Below are positions 1 to 5,020 of a stretch of 8,045 nucleotides of DNA, piece after piece. The stretch comes from JBAXAM01 sp037142515 (lineage in GTDB: Bacteria; Pseudomonadota; Gammaproteobacteria; UBA9339). The stretch covers positions 1 to 8,045 of the forward strand of contig JBAXAM010000042.1 of assembly GCA_037142515.1 (NCBI GenBank), in the 5' to 3' direction. The notes beneath the pieces were generated by a model. The model searched no databases and was not told where the DNA came from. It saw nothing but the letters and a program-made list of their open reading frames with translations. The first letter of the stretch is position 1. Each line of letters begins with the position of its first letter. The position numbers and the translations under genes are program-made.

Positions 1-54
1 ACAAATATGCTGCCTCGTCAAAAATAATTTACAGAAAGGATGTTACACTACCTG
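1..54. repeat. Left arm of a perfect 54-bp terminal inverted repeat
   Basis: Bases 1-54 are the exact reverse complement of 7992-8045. I checked this base by base; the match breaks at base 55 (c here, t expected from the other arm). The arm contains the last three codons and stop of mshP (Gln-Val-Val-stop on the minus strand). Because both arms begin at the very first and last base of the window, the repeat may reflect where an assembler stopped at a shared k-mer, or a longer genuine inverted repeat that continues outside. It does not resemble any transposon end known to me, and no transposase lies in between. Confidence 0.95.
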
Positions 55-330
55 CGCTTTGCCGGTAACTGTAAATACTCCATCAAATTGCTTGGCGCTG
101 TTGTTATATTTATCGCAAGAAACATGTTTAACTGCAATATCATGTTTTGCAATTTCTAGACCAGAAGTGGCAATATAAAGTGCGGCGCTAGATTGCTGGT
201 TATTTTTGGTTGCCCCCATTTTACCGAGGAACATAGATACCAATGAAGTTCCAGCAAATGTTACAACAATAATCAATACTGCAGCGAGCACTAGCAAATA
301 GCCTTGTTGATTTTTTATTTTACATTCCAT
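43..330 (-). CDS. mshP: MshP-like minor pilin, short and possibly truncated
   Basis: A 95-residue protein with a short polar leader, a Gly10 followed by Tyr11-Leu-Leu-Val, and a long hydrophobic helix (about residues 11-34). The prepilin Glu5 is absent, as is usual for the MshP/PilX/GspK-like class, whose members start with a small leader and a helix of this kind. The segment around residues 49-61 (Ala-Leu-Tyr-Ile-Ala-Thr-Ser-Gly-Leu-Glu) matches the conserved region that follows the helix in MshP and PilX proteins. It is the last gene of the minor-pilin block and overlaps the end of mshO by 16 bp, so it is probably translationally coupled; I see no clear ribosome site. By family, it acts in the inner membrane in the pilus-initiating complex. 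It is shorter than the MshP proteins I recall (roughly 140 residues), and its last three codons lie inside the 54-bp inverted repeat, so the true C-terminus may have been replaced or lost. The family call is good; its integrity is doubtful. Confidence 0.75.
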   Translation of the reverse strand: MECKIKNQQGYLLVLAAVLIIVVTFAGTSLVSMFLGKMGATKNNQQSSAALYIATSGLEIAKHDIAVKHVSCDKYNNSAKQFDGVFTVTGKAQVV

Positions 331-755
331 AAAGCAACTAGAGTTGAAAAATTAGATTTTACTTTAATAAATTCCATGGAAATACTAATATAATGTATAG
401 CGTTAGCGTCATGATAATTAAATGCAATATTTTTTATCCCATCAGCTAATACTTGTTTATTGCGCATTAGCCTGTTTTTTTCAAGCTTATAATCAATATC
501 AGCTCCGTAAATATTTATAATAGCAAGTTCATTGCTGGTAGCTTTAGTGATGGATAATGCTTCATGTAAATCACGCGTCATGCGTTCAAGCGCCAAGCCT
601 GCTTGCCAGTTAGCATTAATATTTTCTCTACCAGTTACATATCCTTTGGTTGCTTGTACCAAAAGAGAAGTAGAACTAGCAACAATAATCCCTGAAATAA
701 TAATTACGACAATCAGTTCAATTAGAGTAAATCCATGTAGTTTTACTTTTCTCAT
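315..755 (-). CDS. mshO: MshO-like minor pilin (GspJ/PilW class)
   Basis: A 146-residue prepilin with a basic leader ending in Gly8, then Phe9-Thr-Leu-Ile-Glu13, the standard PilD peptidase site with the methylated Phe and Glu5. A hydrophobic helix spans about residues 9-32. The stretch at about 51-66 (Gln-Ala-Gly-Leu-Ala-Leu-Glu-Arg-Met-Thr-Arg-Asp-Leu) is typical of MshO, PilW and GspJ, where a conserved Glu-Arg and Arg-Asp-Leu follow the helix. The predicted role is in the minor-pilin complex that primes pilus assembly at the inner membrane. The start lies 3 bp after the mshD stop and the 3' end overlaps mshP by 16 bp, indicating one coupled transcript. The protein has no cysteine and is short for MshO (family members I recall exceed 200 residues), so the C-terminal domain is reduced. 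The assignment rests on the signature plus position between mshD and mshP. Confidence 0.82.
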   Translation of the reverse strand: MRKVKLHGFTLIELIVVIIISGIIVASSTSLLVQATKGYVTGRENINANWQAGLALERMTRDLHEALSITKATSNELAIINIYGADIDYKLEKNRLMRNKQVLADGIKNIAFNYHDANAIHYISISMEFIKVKSNFSTLVALWNVK

Positions 756-758
756 AGT

Positions 759-1127
759 TCAATAAGCTGCTAGCAATAACGATAATGATGATAATGATTT
801 ATTACTTGATTTATCTTTTACGTCGACAGAAATAATTTTGTAGTTAGATTCTGCGAGACTCACATTGGCGCTGACATTGTAATTAGGGTTTATGCAAAGA
901 CTCGGAGTAGTATCGCCTGTGGGTATTGCATCAAACCCTTTTAGGTAGCGTTGACCAACAAACCATTCCATGCACTGTGTTGCAGTTTGCAGAGCAGTTG
1001 TTTGTTTGTGTAATACTACTGATCCTTTTAATACTGTGTTTATAGAAGTCAAAACTGTAACACCAACGAGCCCCATTACGATAATAAATACTGCAACTTC
1101 AACTAGAGTGAAACCACGATTATTCAT
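759..1127 (-). CDS. mshD: MshD-like minor pilin
   Basis: A 122-residue prepilin with a very short leader (Met-Asn-Asn-Arg-Gly5), then Phe6-Thr-Leu-Val-Glu10, giving the prepilin peptidase site and Glu5 of the mature protein. The hydrophobic helix covers about residues 6-28. Cys52 and Cys78 could form a disulfide in the periplasmic part. The region Thr-Ala-Thr-Gln-Cys-Met-Glu (about 48-54) sits where MshD and GspI relatives carry their conserved post-helix segment. The start codon lies inside the last codons of mshC, giving an 8-bp overlap (ATGAATAA), so translation is likely coupled. By family it is a minor pilin of the initiation complex. The product is somewhat short compared with MshD proteins I recall. 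The pilin class is certain; the specific MshD identity comes mostly from gene order (C-D-O-P). Confidence 0.8.
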   Translation of the reverse strand: MNNRGFTLVEVAVFIIVMGLVGVTVLTSINTVLKGSVVLHKQTTALQTATQCMEWFVGQRYLKGFDAIPTGDTTPSLCINPNYNVSANVSLAESNYKIISVDVKDKSSNKSLSSLSLLLAAY

Positions 1128-1560
1128 ACGTCACGCTACCAGTTTCTGGGTAAATTGTAATTATTACAGTTCTGCCATCTGTCGCTGTTAAAGCAATAGT
1201 TGCGGTTTCTTTAAGAGGAGTCTTAGTGTCAATATAAGGAATGCCGTTACTATTAAATATAATTAAGTTATTTGTTACAGGACCAAAAGATGTTTGCTTG
1301 TCGAGATAGATAGTTGAGTTGTTAATACTGTAACTATTGGTTTGAGTAGATATCTTAAACCGATAACGCTCGCCTTTTGTCATGGCGAGATTTTGTGTAT
1401 ATCTTATATTGTTTGCAAGTAGTTCTGCTTGGGTATTAAGGTTAACAGTAGAGCGTGGCAAATTAATAGTAATCACTGTGGCAAGAATGCCAATAACTAT
1501 CAAAGTAATTGCTATTTCAATGAGGGTAAACCCACAGTAGTTTGATTTTTGTGTTGTCAT
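1120..1560 (-). CDS. mshC: MshC-like minor pilin (GspH/FimT class)
   Basis: A 146-residue prepilin with leader cleavage after Gly10 and Phe11-Thr-Leu-Ile-Glu15 at the start of the mature protein. The hydrophobic helix runs about 11-33. After it comes a segment at about 45-63 with Leu-Leu-Ala-Asn-Asn-Ile-Arg-Tyr-Thr-Gln, typical of GspH/FimT and MshC (an 'A..l...lr.aq..A' pattern). The protein ends with a beta-rich tail including Tyr-Pro-Glu-Thr-Gly-Ser-Val (137-143), as in GspH-type pseudopilins. The start is fixed: an in-frame TGA lies 6 bases upstream of the ATG and no better ribosome site is visible. It follows the fourth pilin after a 24-bp gap and overlaps mshD by 8 bp. Its likely role is the first minor pilin of the tip or priming complex, sitting in the inner membrane before assembly. 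Confidence 0.85.
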   Translation of the reverse strand: MTTQKSNYCGFTLIEIAITLIVIGILATVITINLPRSTVNLNTQAELLANNIRYTQNLAMTKGERYRFKISTQTNSYSINNSTIYLDKQTSFGPVTNNLIIFNSNGIPYIDTKTPLKETATIALTATDGRTVIITIYPETGSVTYE

Positions 1561-1584
1561 TAATCAATCGCATATTTTACCTGC

Positions 1585-2235
1585 TCAATTCCGATCCCAA
1601 AGCCCAGTATACATCGTCCAAATAAATATGAGGCCAACTACGTGAGCAGCAAATTTTCCTAACGTACCAAAGCGGTCGCTGAACCAATTGTTTGCTGCTT
1701 TTGTAGGTTTAGCATTTTTACTGGCGATAGGAATAATTTCGCTGTTCGTGATGCTGCTGCTGCCAGTATTGGGGGGAACATACACCTGAAGTGCTGTACT
1801 GACAGGTGTTTGAGCAGTGCTATTAGTAGCACTTTTAGCGCACAGCGCTCTATCTATGCTTTCTTTAGTTGGAGCTGTGCATTTGGCATCTGTAAAAGTC
1901 TCTACCACATAATTATCACCAGTAATGCCAATTTGAAGCTTAATTCCATTAGAAACAGCCTCAGTTTCAAGTTTTTTGTTATGTTGAGGGTCTTCACCAA
2001 CCGCTAAAAATTTAGCTATCTGAGTATTAGTTGGATAGTCTCTATTTCGAGCATAGAGCGTTGTTATTGCAGTTCTTACGGTGTTTACCGCAGAGGTTTT
2101 TACCGCTTCTCTAGTGGAATTTCTTACTGCAAGATATTTAGGCACTGCAATCGATGCTATAACGCCCAGCACAACGATTGCAATAACCATTTCAGTTAAC
2201 GTAAAACCTTTTATTTTCAATTTTTGTATTGCCAT
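1585..2235 (-). CDS. MshA/MshB-type pilin 4 with C-terminal linker and hydrophobic helix
   Basis: A 216-residue prepilin. The leader (Met-Ala-Ile-Gln-Lys-Leu-Lys-Ile-Lys-Gly10) is four residues longer than in the other three pilins; mature Phe11-Thr-Leu-Thr-Glu15 keeps Glu5. The pilin core runs to about residue 134, with Cys119 and Cys132 forming the presumed disulfide loop. A Ser/Thr/Asn/Pro-rich linker follows (about 135-185), then a hydrophobic stretch at about 194-213 (Ala-Ala-His-Val-Val-Gly-Leu-Ile-Phe-Ile-Trp-Thr-Met) and a short end Trp-Asp-Arg-Asn. Ordinary type IV pilins lack a second membrane helix. It overlaps pilin 3 by 19 bp, and only a weak purine-rich site (AAGAAG) lies 2 nt before the ATG, so low or coupled expression is likely. 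It shares a 74-bp identical tract with pilin 3. The helix pattern would place both ends in or at the inner membrane, suggesting a base anchor or non-fibre subunit; that is inference. Confidence 0.88.
   Translation of the reverse strand: MAIQKLKIKGFTLTEMVIAIVVLGVIASIAVPKYLAVRNSTREAVKTSAVNTVRTAITTLYARNRDYPTNTQIAKFLAVGEDPQHNKKLETEAVSNGIKLQIGITGDNYVVETFTDAKCTAPTKESIDRALCAKSATNSTAQTPVSTALQVYVPPNTGSSSITNSEIIPIASKNAKPTKAANNWFSDRFGTLGKFAAHVVGLIFIWTMYTGLWDRN
1878..1951. repeat. 74-bp tract identical to 2504-2577 (copy in pilin 4)
   Basis: Direct repeat, same orientation, spacing 626 bp. It covers the coding bases for the pilin core segment from about Asn-Gly-Ile-Lys-Leu-Gln to Asp-Ala-Lys-Cys. The identity stops abruptly at both sides (1877 g versus t; 1952 g versus t), while the flanking pilin sequences differ at many silent sites. 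Confidence 0.95.
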
Positions 2236-2849
2236 TGCTTCTTTTTAGAAAAACATTTACAACTGCCATAGCCGTCCTTAAATCCCGCAGTTCCTTTTCC
2301 TCCCTCTACATTACAAGGGTTACCGTTTTGCAACGTACAAACTTCCTCAGGATTACTTTGTTGCTTAGAAGTATCACCAGTAGCTGTTGGTGGTGGTGTG
2401 CCAACGTTATTTTCTGTATTAACGCCACTGGATTGCGAGCTAGTAGTTGCTGCGTTCTTAACGCACAATACTTTGTCTGTGTTGTTATTGGTAGTGTGGT
2501 TTTTGCATTTGGCATCTGTAAAAGTCTCTACCACATAATTATCACCAGTAATGCCAATTTGAAGCTTAATTCCATTATTCACAGCTTCAGCTTCAAGTTT
2601 TTTGTTATGTTGAGTATCTTCACCGATTGCTAGAAGAGAGACTATCTGAGCGTTAGTTGGATAGTCTCTATTTCTTGCGTAGAGCATTGTAATTGCGGTT
2701 CTTACGGTGTTTATCGCAGAAGTCTTTACTGCTTCTCTAGCAGAGTTTCTTACTGCAAGATACTTGGGTACTGCAATCGATGCTATAACGCCCAGTGCAA
2801 CGATTGCAATAACCATTTCAGTTAATGTAAAACCTTTTATTTTACGCAT
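2217..2849 (-). CDS. MshA/MshB-type pilin 3 with cysteine-rich C-terminal extension
   Basis: A 210-residue prepilin with leader Met-Arg-Lys-Ile-Lys-Gly6 and mature Phe7-Thr-Leu-Thr-Glu11. The hydrophobic helix and post-helix region (Ala-Val-Pro-Lys-Tyr-Leu-Ala-Val-Arg) are shared with its three neighbours. The pilin core ends with the Cys115/Cys129 pair. Beyond it lies a Ser/Thr/Asn/Pro/Gln linker (about 132-168, with Pro-Pro-Pro at 152-154), then a compact tail carrying Cys171, Cys179, Cys197 and Cys199 plus several Gly and Lys residues. The tail looks like a small disulfide-stabilised module added to a pilin; I do not recognise the fold. A moderate ribosome site (AAAAGG, about 9 nt from ATG) overlaps the stop region of pilin 2. 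The 3' end overlaps pilin 4 by 19 bp. It may be a minor, surface-displayed or tip variant that carries a binding module; this is inferred from architecture only. Confidence 0.9.
   Translation of the reverse strand: MRKIKGFTLTEMVIAIVALGVIASIAVPKYLAVRNSAREAVKTSAINTVRTAITMLYARNRDYPTNAQIVSLLAIGEDTQHNKKLEAEAVNNGIKLQIGITGDNYVVETFTDAKCKNHTTNNNTDKVLCVKNAATTSSQSSGVNTENNVGTPPPTATGDTSKQQSNPEEVCTLQNGNPCNVEGGKGTAGFKDGYGSCKCFSKKKQWQYKN
2504..2577. repeat. 74-bp tract identical to 1878-1951 (copy in pilin 3)
   Basis: Partner of the direct repeat in pilin 4. All 74 bases match, with mismatches immediately outside on both sides. It encodes the same pilin-core segment in both genes, just before the divergence into the unrelated C-terminal tails. 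Confidence 0.95.
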
Positions 2850-2863
2850 AATAACATACCTTT

Positions 2864-3283
2864 TTATACAGTTGGTGTAGTTTCTGTTACTCCACTAACG
2901 CACTTTACTTTATCGTCAATCAGCGCTGTTTCTTGACCTTTAGTACACGTAGCATCTTTAAAGGTCTTTACTATATAGGAGTAATTGCCTTCGCCGCCAA
3001 TCGGGAATTTAACTCCATTTGATGCAGCTTCAGCTTGTTTATGTTCAGCGCTTTCGCCAATTGTTAAAAGCACAGCTATCTCAGCATTAGTTGGATATTC
3101 TCTTTTTTGAGCATATAGCATTGTCACTGCGGTTCTTACAGTGTTTACGGCAGAAATTTTTATTGCTTCTCTAGCAGAATCTCTTACCGCAAGATATCTG
3201 GGTACTGCAATTGATGCTAGGACGCCTAGCACTACTATTGCAACAATCATTTCAATTAATGTAAAACCTTTTACTTTACGCAT
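2864..3283 (-). CDS. MshA/MshB-type pilin 2, standard architecture
   Basis: A 139-residue prepilin with a six-residue basic leader (Met-Arg-Lys-Val-Lys-Gly6), mature Phe7-Thr-Leu-Ile-Glu11, and a hydrophobic helix to about residue 28, followed by Pro28-Arg-Tyr-Leu-Ala-Val-Arg. Cys113 and Cys128 probably close a short disulfide loop near the C-terminus, and the protein stops soon after, as normal type IVa pilins do. It is closest to pilin 1: both have Leu-Ile-Glu-Met at the cleavage site and Val-Leu-Gly-Val-Leu-Ala-Ser in the helix. A strong ribosome site (AAGGAG, 6 nt from ATG) suggests high translation. Pilin 3 starts 14 bp after its stop. It is likely a structural fibre subunit, processed by PilD and polymerised by MshE/MshG. 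Whether it corresponds to MshA or MshB cannot be decided by eye. Confidence 0.92.
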   Translation of the reverse strand: MRKVKGFTLIEMIVAIVVLGVLASIAVPRYLAVRDSAREAIKISAVNTVRTAVTMLYAQKREYPTNAEIAVLLTIGESAEHKQAEAASNGVKFPIGGEGNYSYIVKTFKDATCTKGQETALIDDKVKCVSGVTETTPTV

Positions 3284-3289
3284 GATAAT

Positions 3290-3295
3290 CTCCTT
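3290..3295 (-). promoter_or_regulatory. Strong ribosome binding site of pilin 2
   Basis: Reads AAGGAG on the minus strand, 6 nt before the ATG at 3283. It lies in the longest spacer of the pilin cluster (48 bp). With the matching site of pilin 1 it is the clearest Shine-Dalgarno sequence in the window. Confidence 0.85.
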
Positions 3296-3331
3296 TTTAT
3301 ATTAATAAAAAACAAGCAGCTGACATTACAG

Positions 3332-3778
3332 TTATGTCCACCCTTTAACACACTTTACTTTATCGGTCGTGCTAGCAGGCTTAGTTATTTTTCCACCGCT
3401 ATCTTTTGTCGCTGGTGTGATGTCAGATTTTGTTGGGTCTGTACAAGCTTCATCTGTAAAGGTGTTTACTGTGTAGGTGTCACCAGTGGTGCCAATCTTA
3501 AACTTAATACCATCCTTTACAGCTTCGGCTGCTGTATGTTGAGGGTCCTCGCCAACTGTTAGAAGCTCAGCTATATCAGCATTGGTTGGATAGTCCTTTT
3601 TTTCAGCATACAGCATCGTCATTGTTGTCCTTACAGTATTTACGGCAGCGGTTTTTACCGCATTTCTAGCAGAATCTCTTACCGCAAGATATTTAGGCAC
3701 TGCAATTGATGCTAGGACACCCAGTACTACGATTGCAACAATCATTTCAATTAAGGTAAAGCCTTTTATTTTATGCAT
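3332..3778 (-). CDS. MshA/MshB-type pilin 1, probable major pilin
   Basis: A 148-residue prepilin with leader Met-His-Lys-Ile-Lys-Gly6, mature Phe7-Thr-Leu-Ile-Glu11, and the hydrophobic N-terminal helix followed by Pro28-Lys-Tyr-Leu-Ala-Val-Arg-Asp. Cys112 and Cys143 bracket a 30-residue C-terminal loop, the usual D-region disulfide. The N-terminal half is near-identical in the four tandem pilins, and sequence then diverges towards the C-terminus, as expected for surface-exposed pilin regions. It starts 18 bp after mshG with AAGGAG 6 nt before its ATG, and is followed by a 48-bp spacer. Its first position, strong ribosome site and standard length make it the best candidate for the main fibre subunit, although pilin 2 is equally plausible. 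In the classic locus mshB and mshA sit here. A pseudopilin of a type II secretion system is unlikely given the surrounding MSHA genes. Confidence 0.92.
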   Translation of the reverse strand: MHKIKGFTLIEMIVAIVVLGVLASIAVPKYLAVRDSARNAVKTAAVNTVRTTMTMLYAEKKDYPTNADIAELLTVGEDPQHTAAEAVKDGIKFKIGTTGDTYTVNTFTDEACTDPTKSDITPATKDSGGKITKPASTTDKVKCVKGWT

Positions 3779-3784
3779 TGTAAT

Positions 3785-3790
3785 CTCCTT
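3785..3790 (-). promoter_or_regulatory. Strong ribosome binding site of pilin 1
   Basis: Reads AAGGAG on the minus strand, 6 nt before the ATG at 3778, within the 18-bp gap after the mshG stop. It supports this start and a high translation rate. Confidence 0.85.
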
Positions 3791-3796
3791 ATTATA

Positions 3797-5020
3797 TTAC
3801 TTAACAAACTGTACCATATTCCACATCGGTAAAAACACCCCTAAAGATAATATCAATACCAATCCACCCATAAAAACCAGTAAAATTGGTTCCATCATCT
3901 CGGATAAGTGACCTAAACTATATTTTATTTCTTCTTCATAATACTTCGCAACTTCCATCAACAGATTATCGATCGTACCTGCTTCCTCACCAACGCTTAA
4001 CATTTGTAAAACCATTGGTGGAAAAAGATTAGATTTAGTTGCTGTTTTTGTAATAGATTCGCCGTGTTCAACACCATCGCGAATAAACAATATGCCTTTG
4101 CTGACATATGTATTATTCACAACGCGAGCGACTAGAACAAGAGATTGTGAGATTGGAACGCCAGACTGGATCATCATAGCAAAGATACGAGCAAATCTTG
4201 CTAAGATTATTTGTTTAAGAATATTGCCGATTAATGGAATCTTCAATTTATACTCGTCCCAAAGTAAACGCCCACTCCGTGTTTTAAGATATCGCCTGAT
4301 AGCAATCACAATGACAATGACAGCAACCAGTAAATATAGCCAATTGTATACAAAAAAATCTGATACCGCAACTAAGATACGTGTTGGCAGAGGTAATTTT
4401 GTTGCAAAACTGGAAAATAACTTAGAAAAGGAAGGAATTACTACAAAATTTATTACCATGAGCGCTGCAAGCCCTGCAGTAATTACTATAGTGGGATAAC
4501 GCATCACCGCTTTGAATTGACGCATGGTGTTTAGTTCGAATTCTAAGTGCTCGGAAATGCGCAAAAATGATAGCTCTAGCTGGCCGCTGTTTTCACCGGC
4601 GTCTATAATGCTAATAGTAACTGGAGTAAAAATATTAGAGTATTTGGTAAATGCTTGGGTAAGAGTTTGCCCGCTAGAAATAGCATTGATAATACCCATT
4701 AAGCATGTATTCAAAGCGACTGATTTAGTGGGGTCAATTAAAATAGCTAATGCATTTGCTATTGGAACACCGGACTTAATTAGGGCGTACATTTGACGAA
4801 ACAATGCTATTAAATCTTTGGGCTTAACAGGGTCGCTCTGCTTCATTTTTTGGTCAAGTTGCTCAAAAAACCCCTGTGTCTTAAATGCTTCTTTAATGCT
4901 TACTGGAGTTAATCCTCCTTGTAATAAATAAGTGGCAACTGCATCAGCTGAAGCAGCATCGAGCTCCCCCTGTATTAGGTTTCCTTGATTGTCGCGTGAT
5001 TTATATTTAAATAGTGTCAT
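3797..5020 (-). CDS. mshG: MshG, inner-membrane platform protein of the MSHA pilus
   Basis: A 407-residue member of the GspF/PilC family with full expected length. A cytoplasmic N-terminal part opens with Phe-Lys-Tyr-Lys-Ser-Arg-Asp, typical for the family. Two repeated T2SSF domains follow at about 72-195 and 274-397. Each carries the matching signatures Lys-Ser-Gly-Val-Pro (82-86) and Gln-Ser-Gly-Val-Pro (285-289), and Gly-Glu-Asn-Ser-Gly (142-146) and Gly-Glu-Glu-Ala-Gly (344-348). Membrane segments lie at about 177-197, 224-242 and 377-398. It forms the inner-membrane core that MshE acts on to move pilins into or out of the fibre. The ATG overlaps the mshE stop (ATGA, 5017-5020), so the two are translationally coupled, matching their one-machine role. 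Pilin 1 follows after 18 bp; the mshF gene found at this spot in Vibrio is missing. Confidence 0.95.
   Translation of the reverse strand: MTLFKYKSRDNQGNLIQGELDAASADAVATYLLQGGLTPVSIKEAFKTQGFFEQLDQKMKQSDPVKPKDLIALFRQMYALIKSGVPIANALAILIDPTKSVALNTCLMGIINAISSGQTLTQAFTKYSNIFTPVTISIIDAGENSGQLELSFLRISEHLEFELNTMRQFKAVMRYPTIVITAGLAALMVINFVVIPSFSKLFSSFATKLPLPTRILVAVSDFFVYNWLYLLVAVIVIVIAIRRYLKTRSGRLLWDEYKLKIPLIGNILKQIILARFARIFAMMIQSGVPISQSLVLVARVVNNTYVSKGILFIRDGVEHGESITKTATKSNLFPPMVLQMLSVGEEAGTIDNLLMEVAKYYEEEIKYSLGHLSEMMEPILLVFMGGLVLILSLGVFLPMWNMVQFVK

Noticed and set aside
1585..1660. GlyGly-CTERM or PEP-CTERM sorting signal at the end of pilin 4
   Set aside because: A hydrophobic helix is present, but there is no glycine-rich or Pro-Glu-Pro motif before it and no cluster of basic residues after it.
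2306..2515. Second minus-strand frame overlapping pilin 3 (69 codons), and a 76-codon one inside mshE at 5997-6227
   Set aside because: Alternative frames within genes having clear family signatures; no start signal or recognisable motif.
2229..2633. Plus-strand open frame of 134 codons across pilin 3, and similar plus-strand frames at 532-765, 970-1191, 1810-2007, 4524-4796 and 5333-5563
   Set aside because: All lie antisense to well-supported genes. The similar peptides seen at 1810-2007 and 2229-2633 come only from the repeated pilin sequence read backwards.
3284..3331. T-rich run after pilin 1 on the minus strand as a terminator
   Set aside because: Only a 6-bp palindrome (CAGCTG) with no real stem-loop precedes the T run; a Rho-independent terminator is not supported.
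3779..3800. TATAAT-like -10 box just upstream of pilin 1
   Set aside because: No -35 element at a suitable distance, and transcription from it would begin in the ribosome site. It arises from the AT-rich stop region of mshG.
4092..4499. Plus-strand open frame of 135 codons inside mshG
   Set aside because: It is the complement of a conserved, complete mshG and has no ribosome site, domain or sensible composition; it is a shadow frame.
1120..5020. Type II secretion pseudopilin cluster (GspF, G, H, I, J, K)
   Set aside because: The fold families overlap, but the MshEN-type ATPase, the MshN-type TPR protein and the gene order N-E-G-pilins-C-D-O-P fit an MSHA pilus. No GspC, D, L or M is present in the window.
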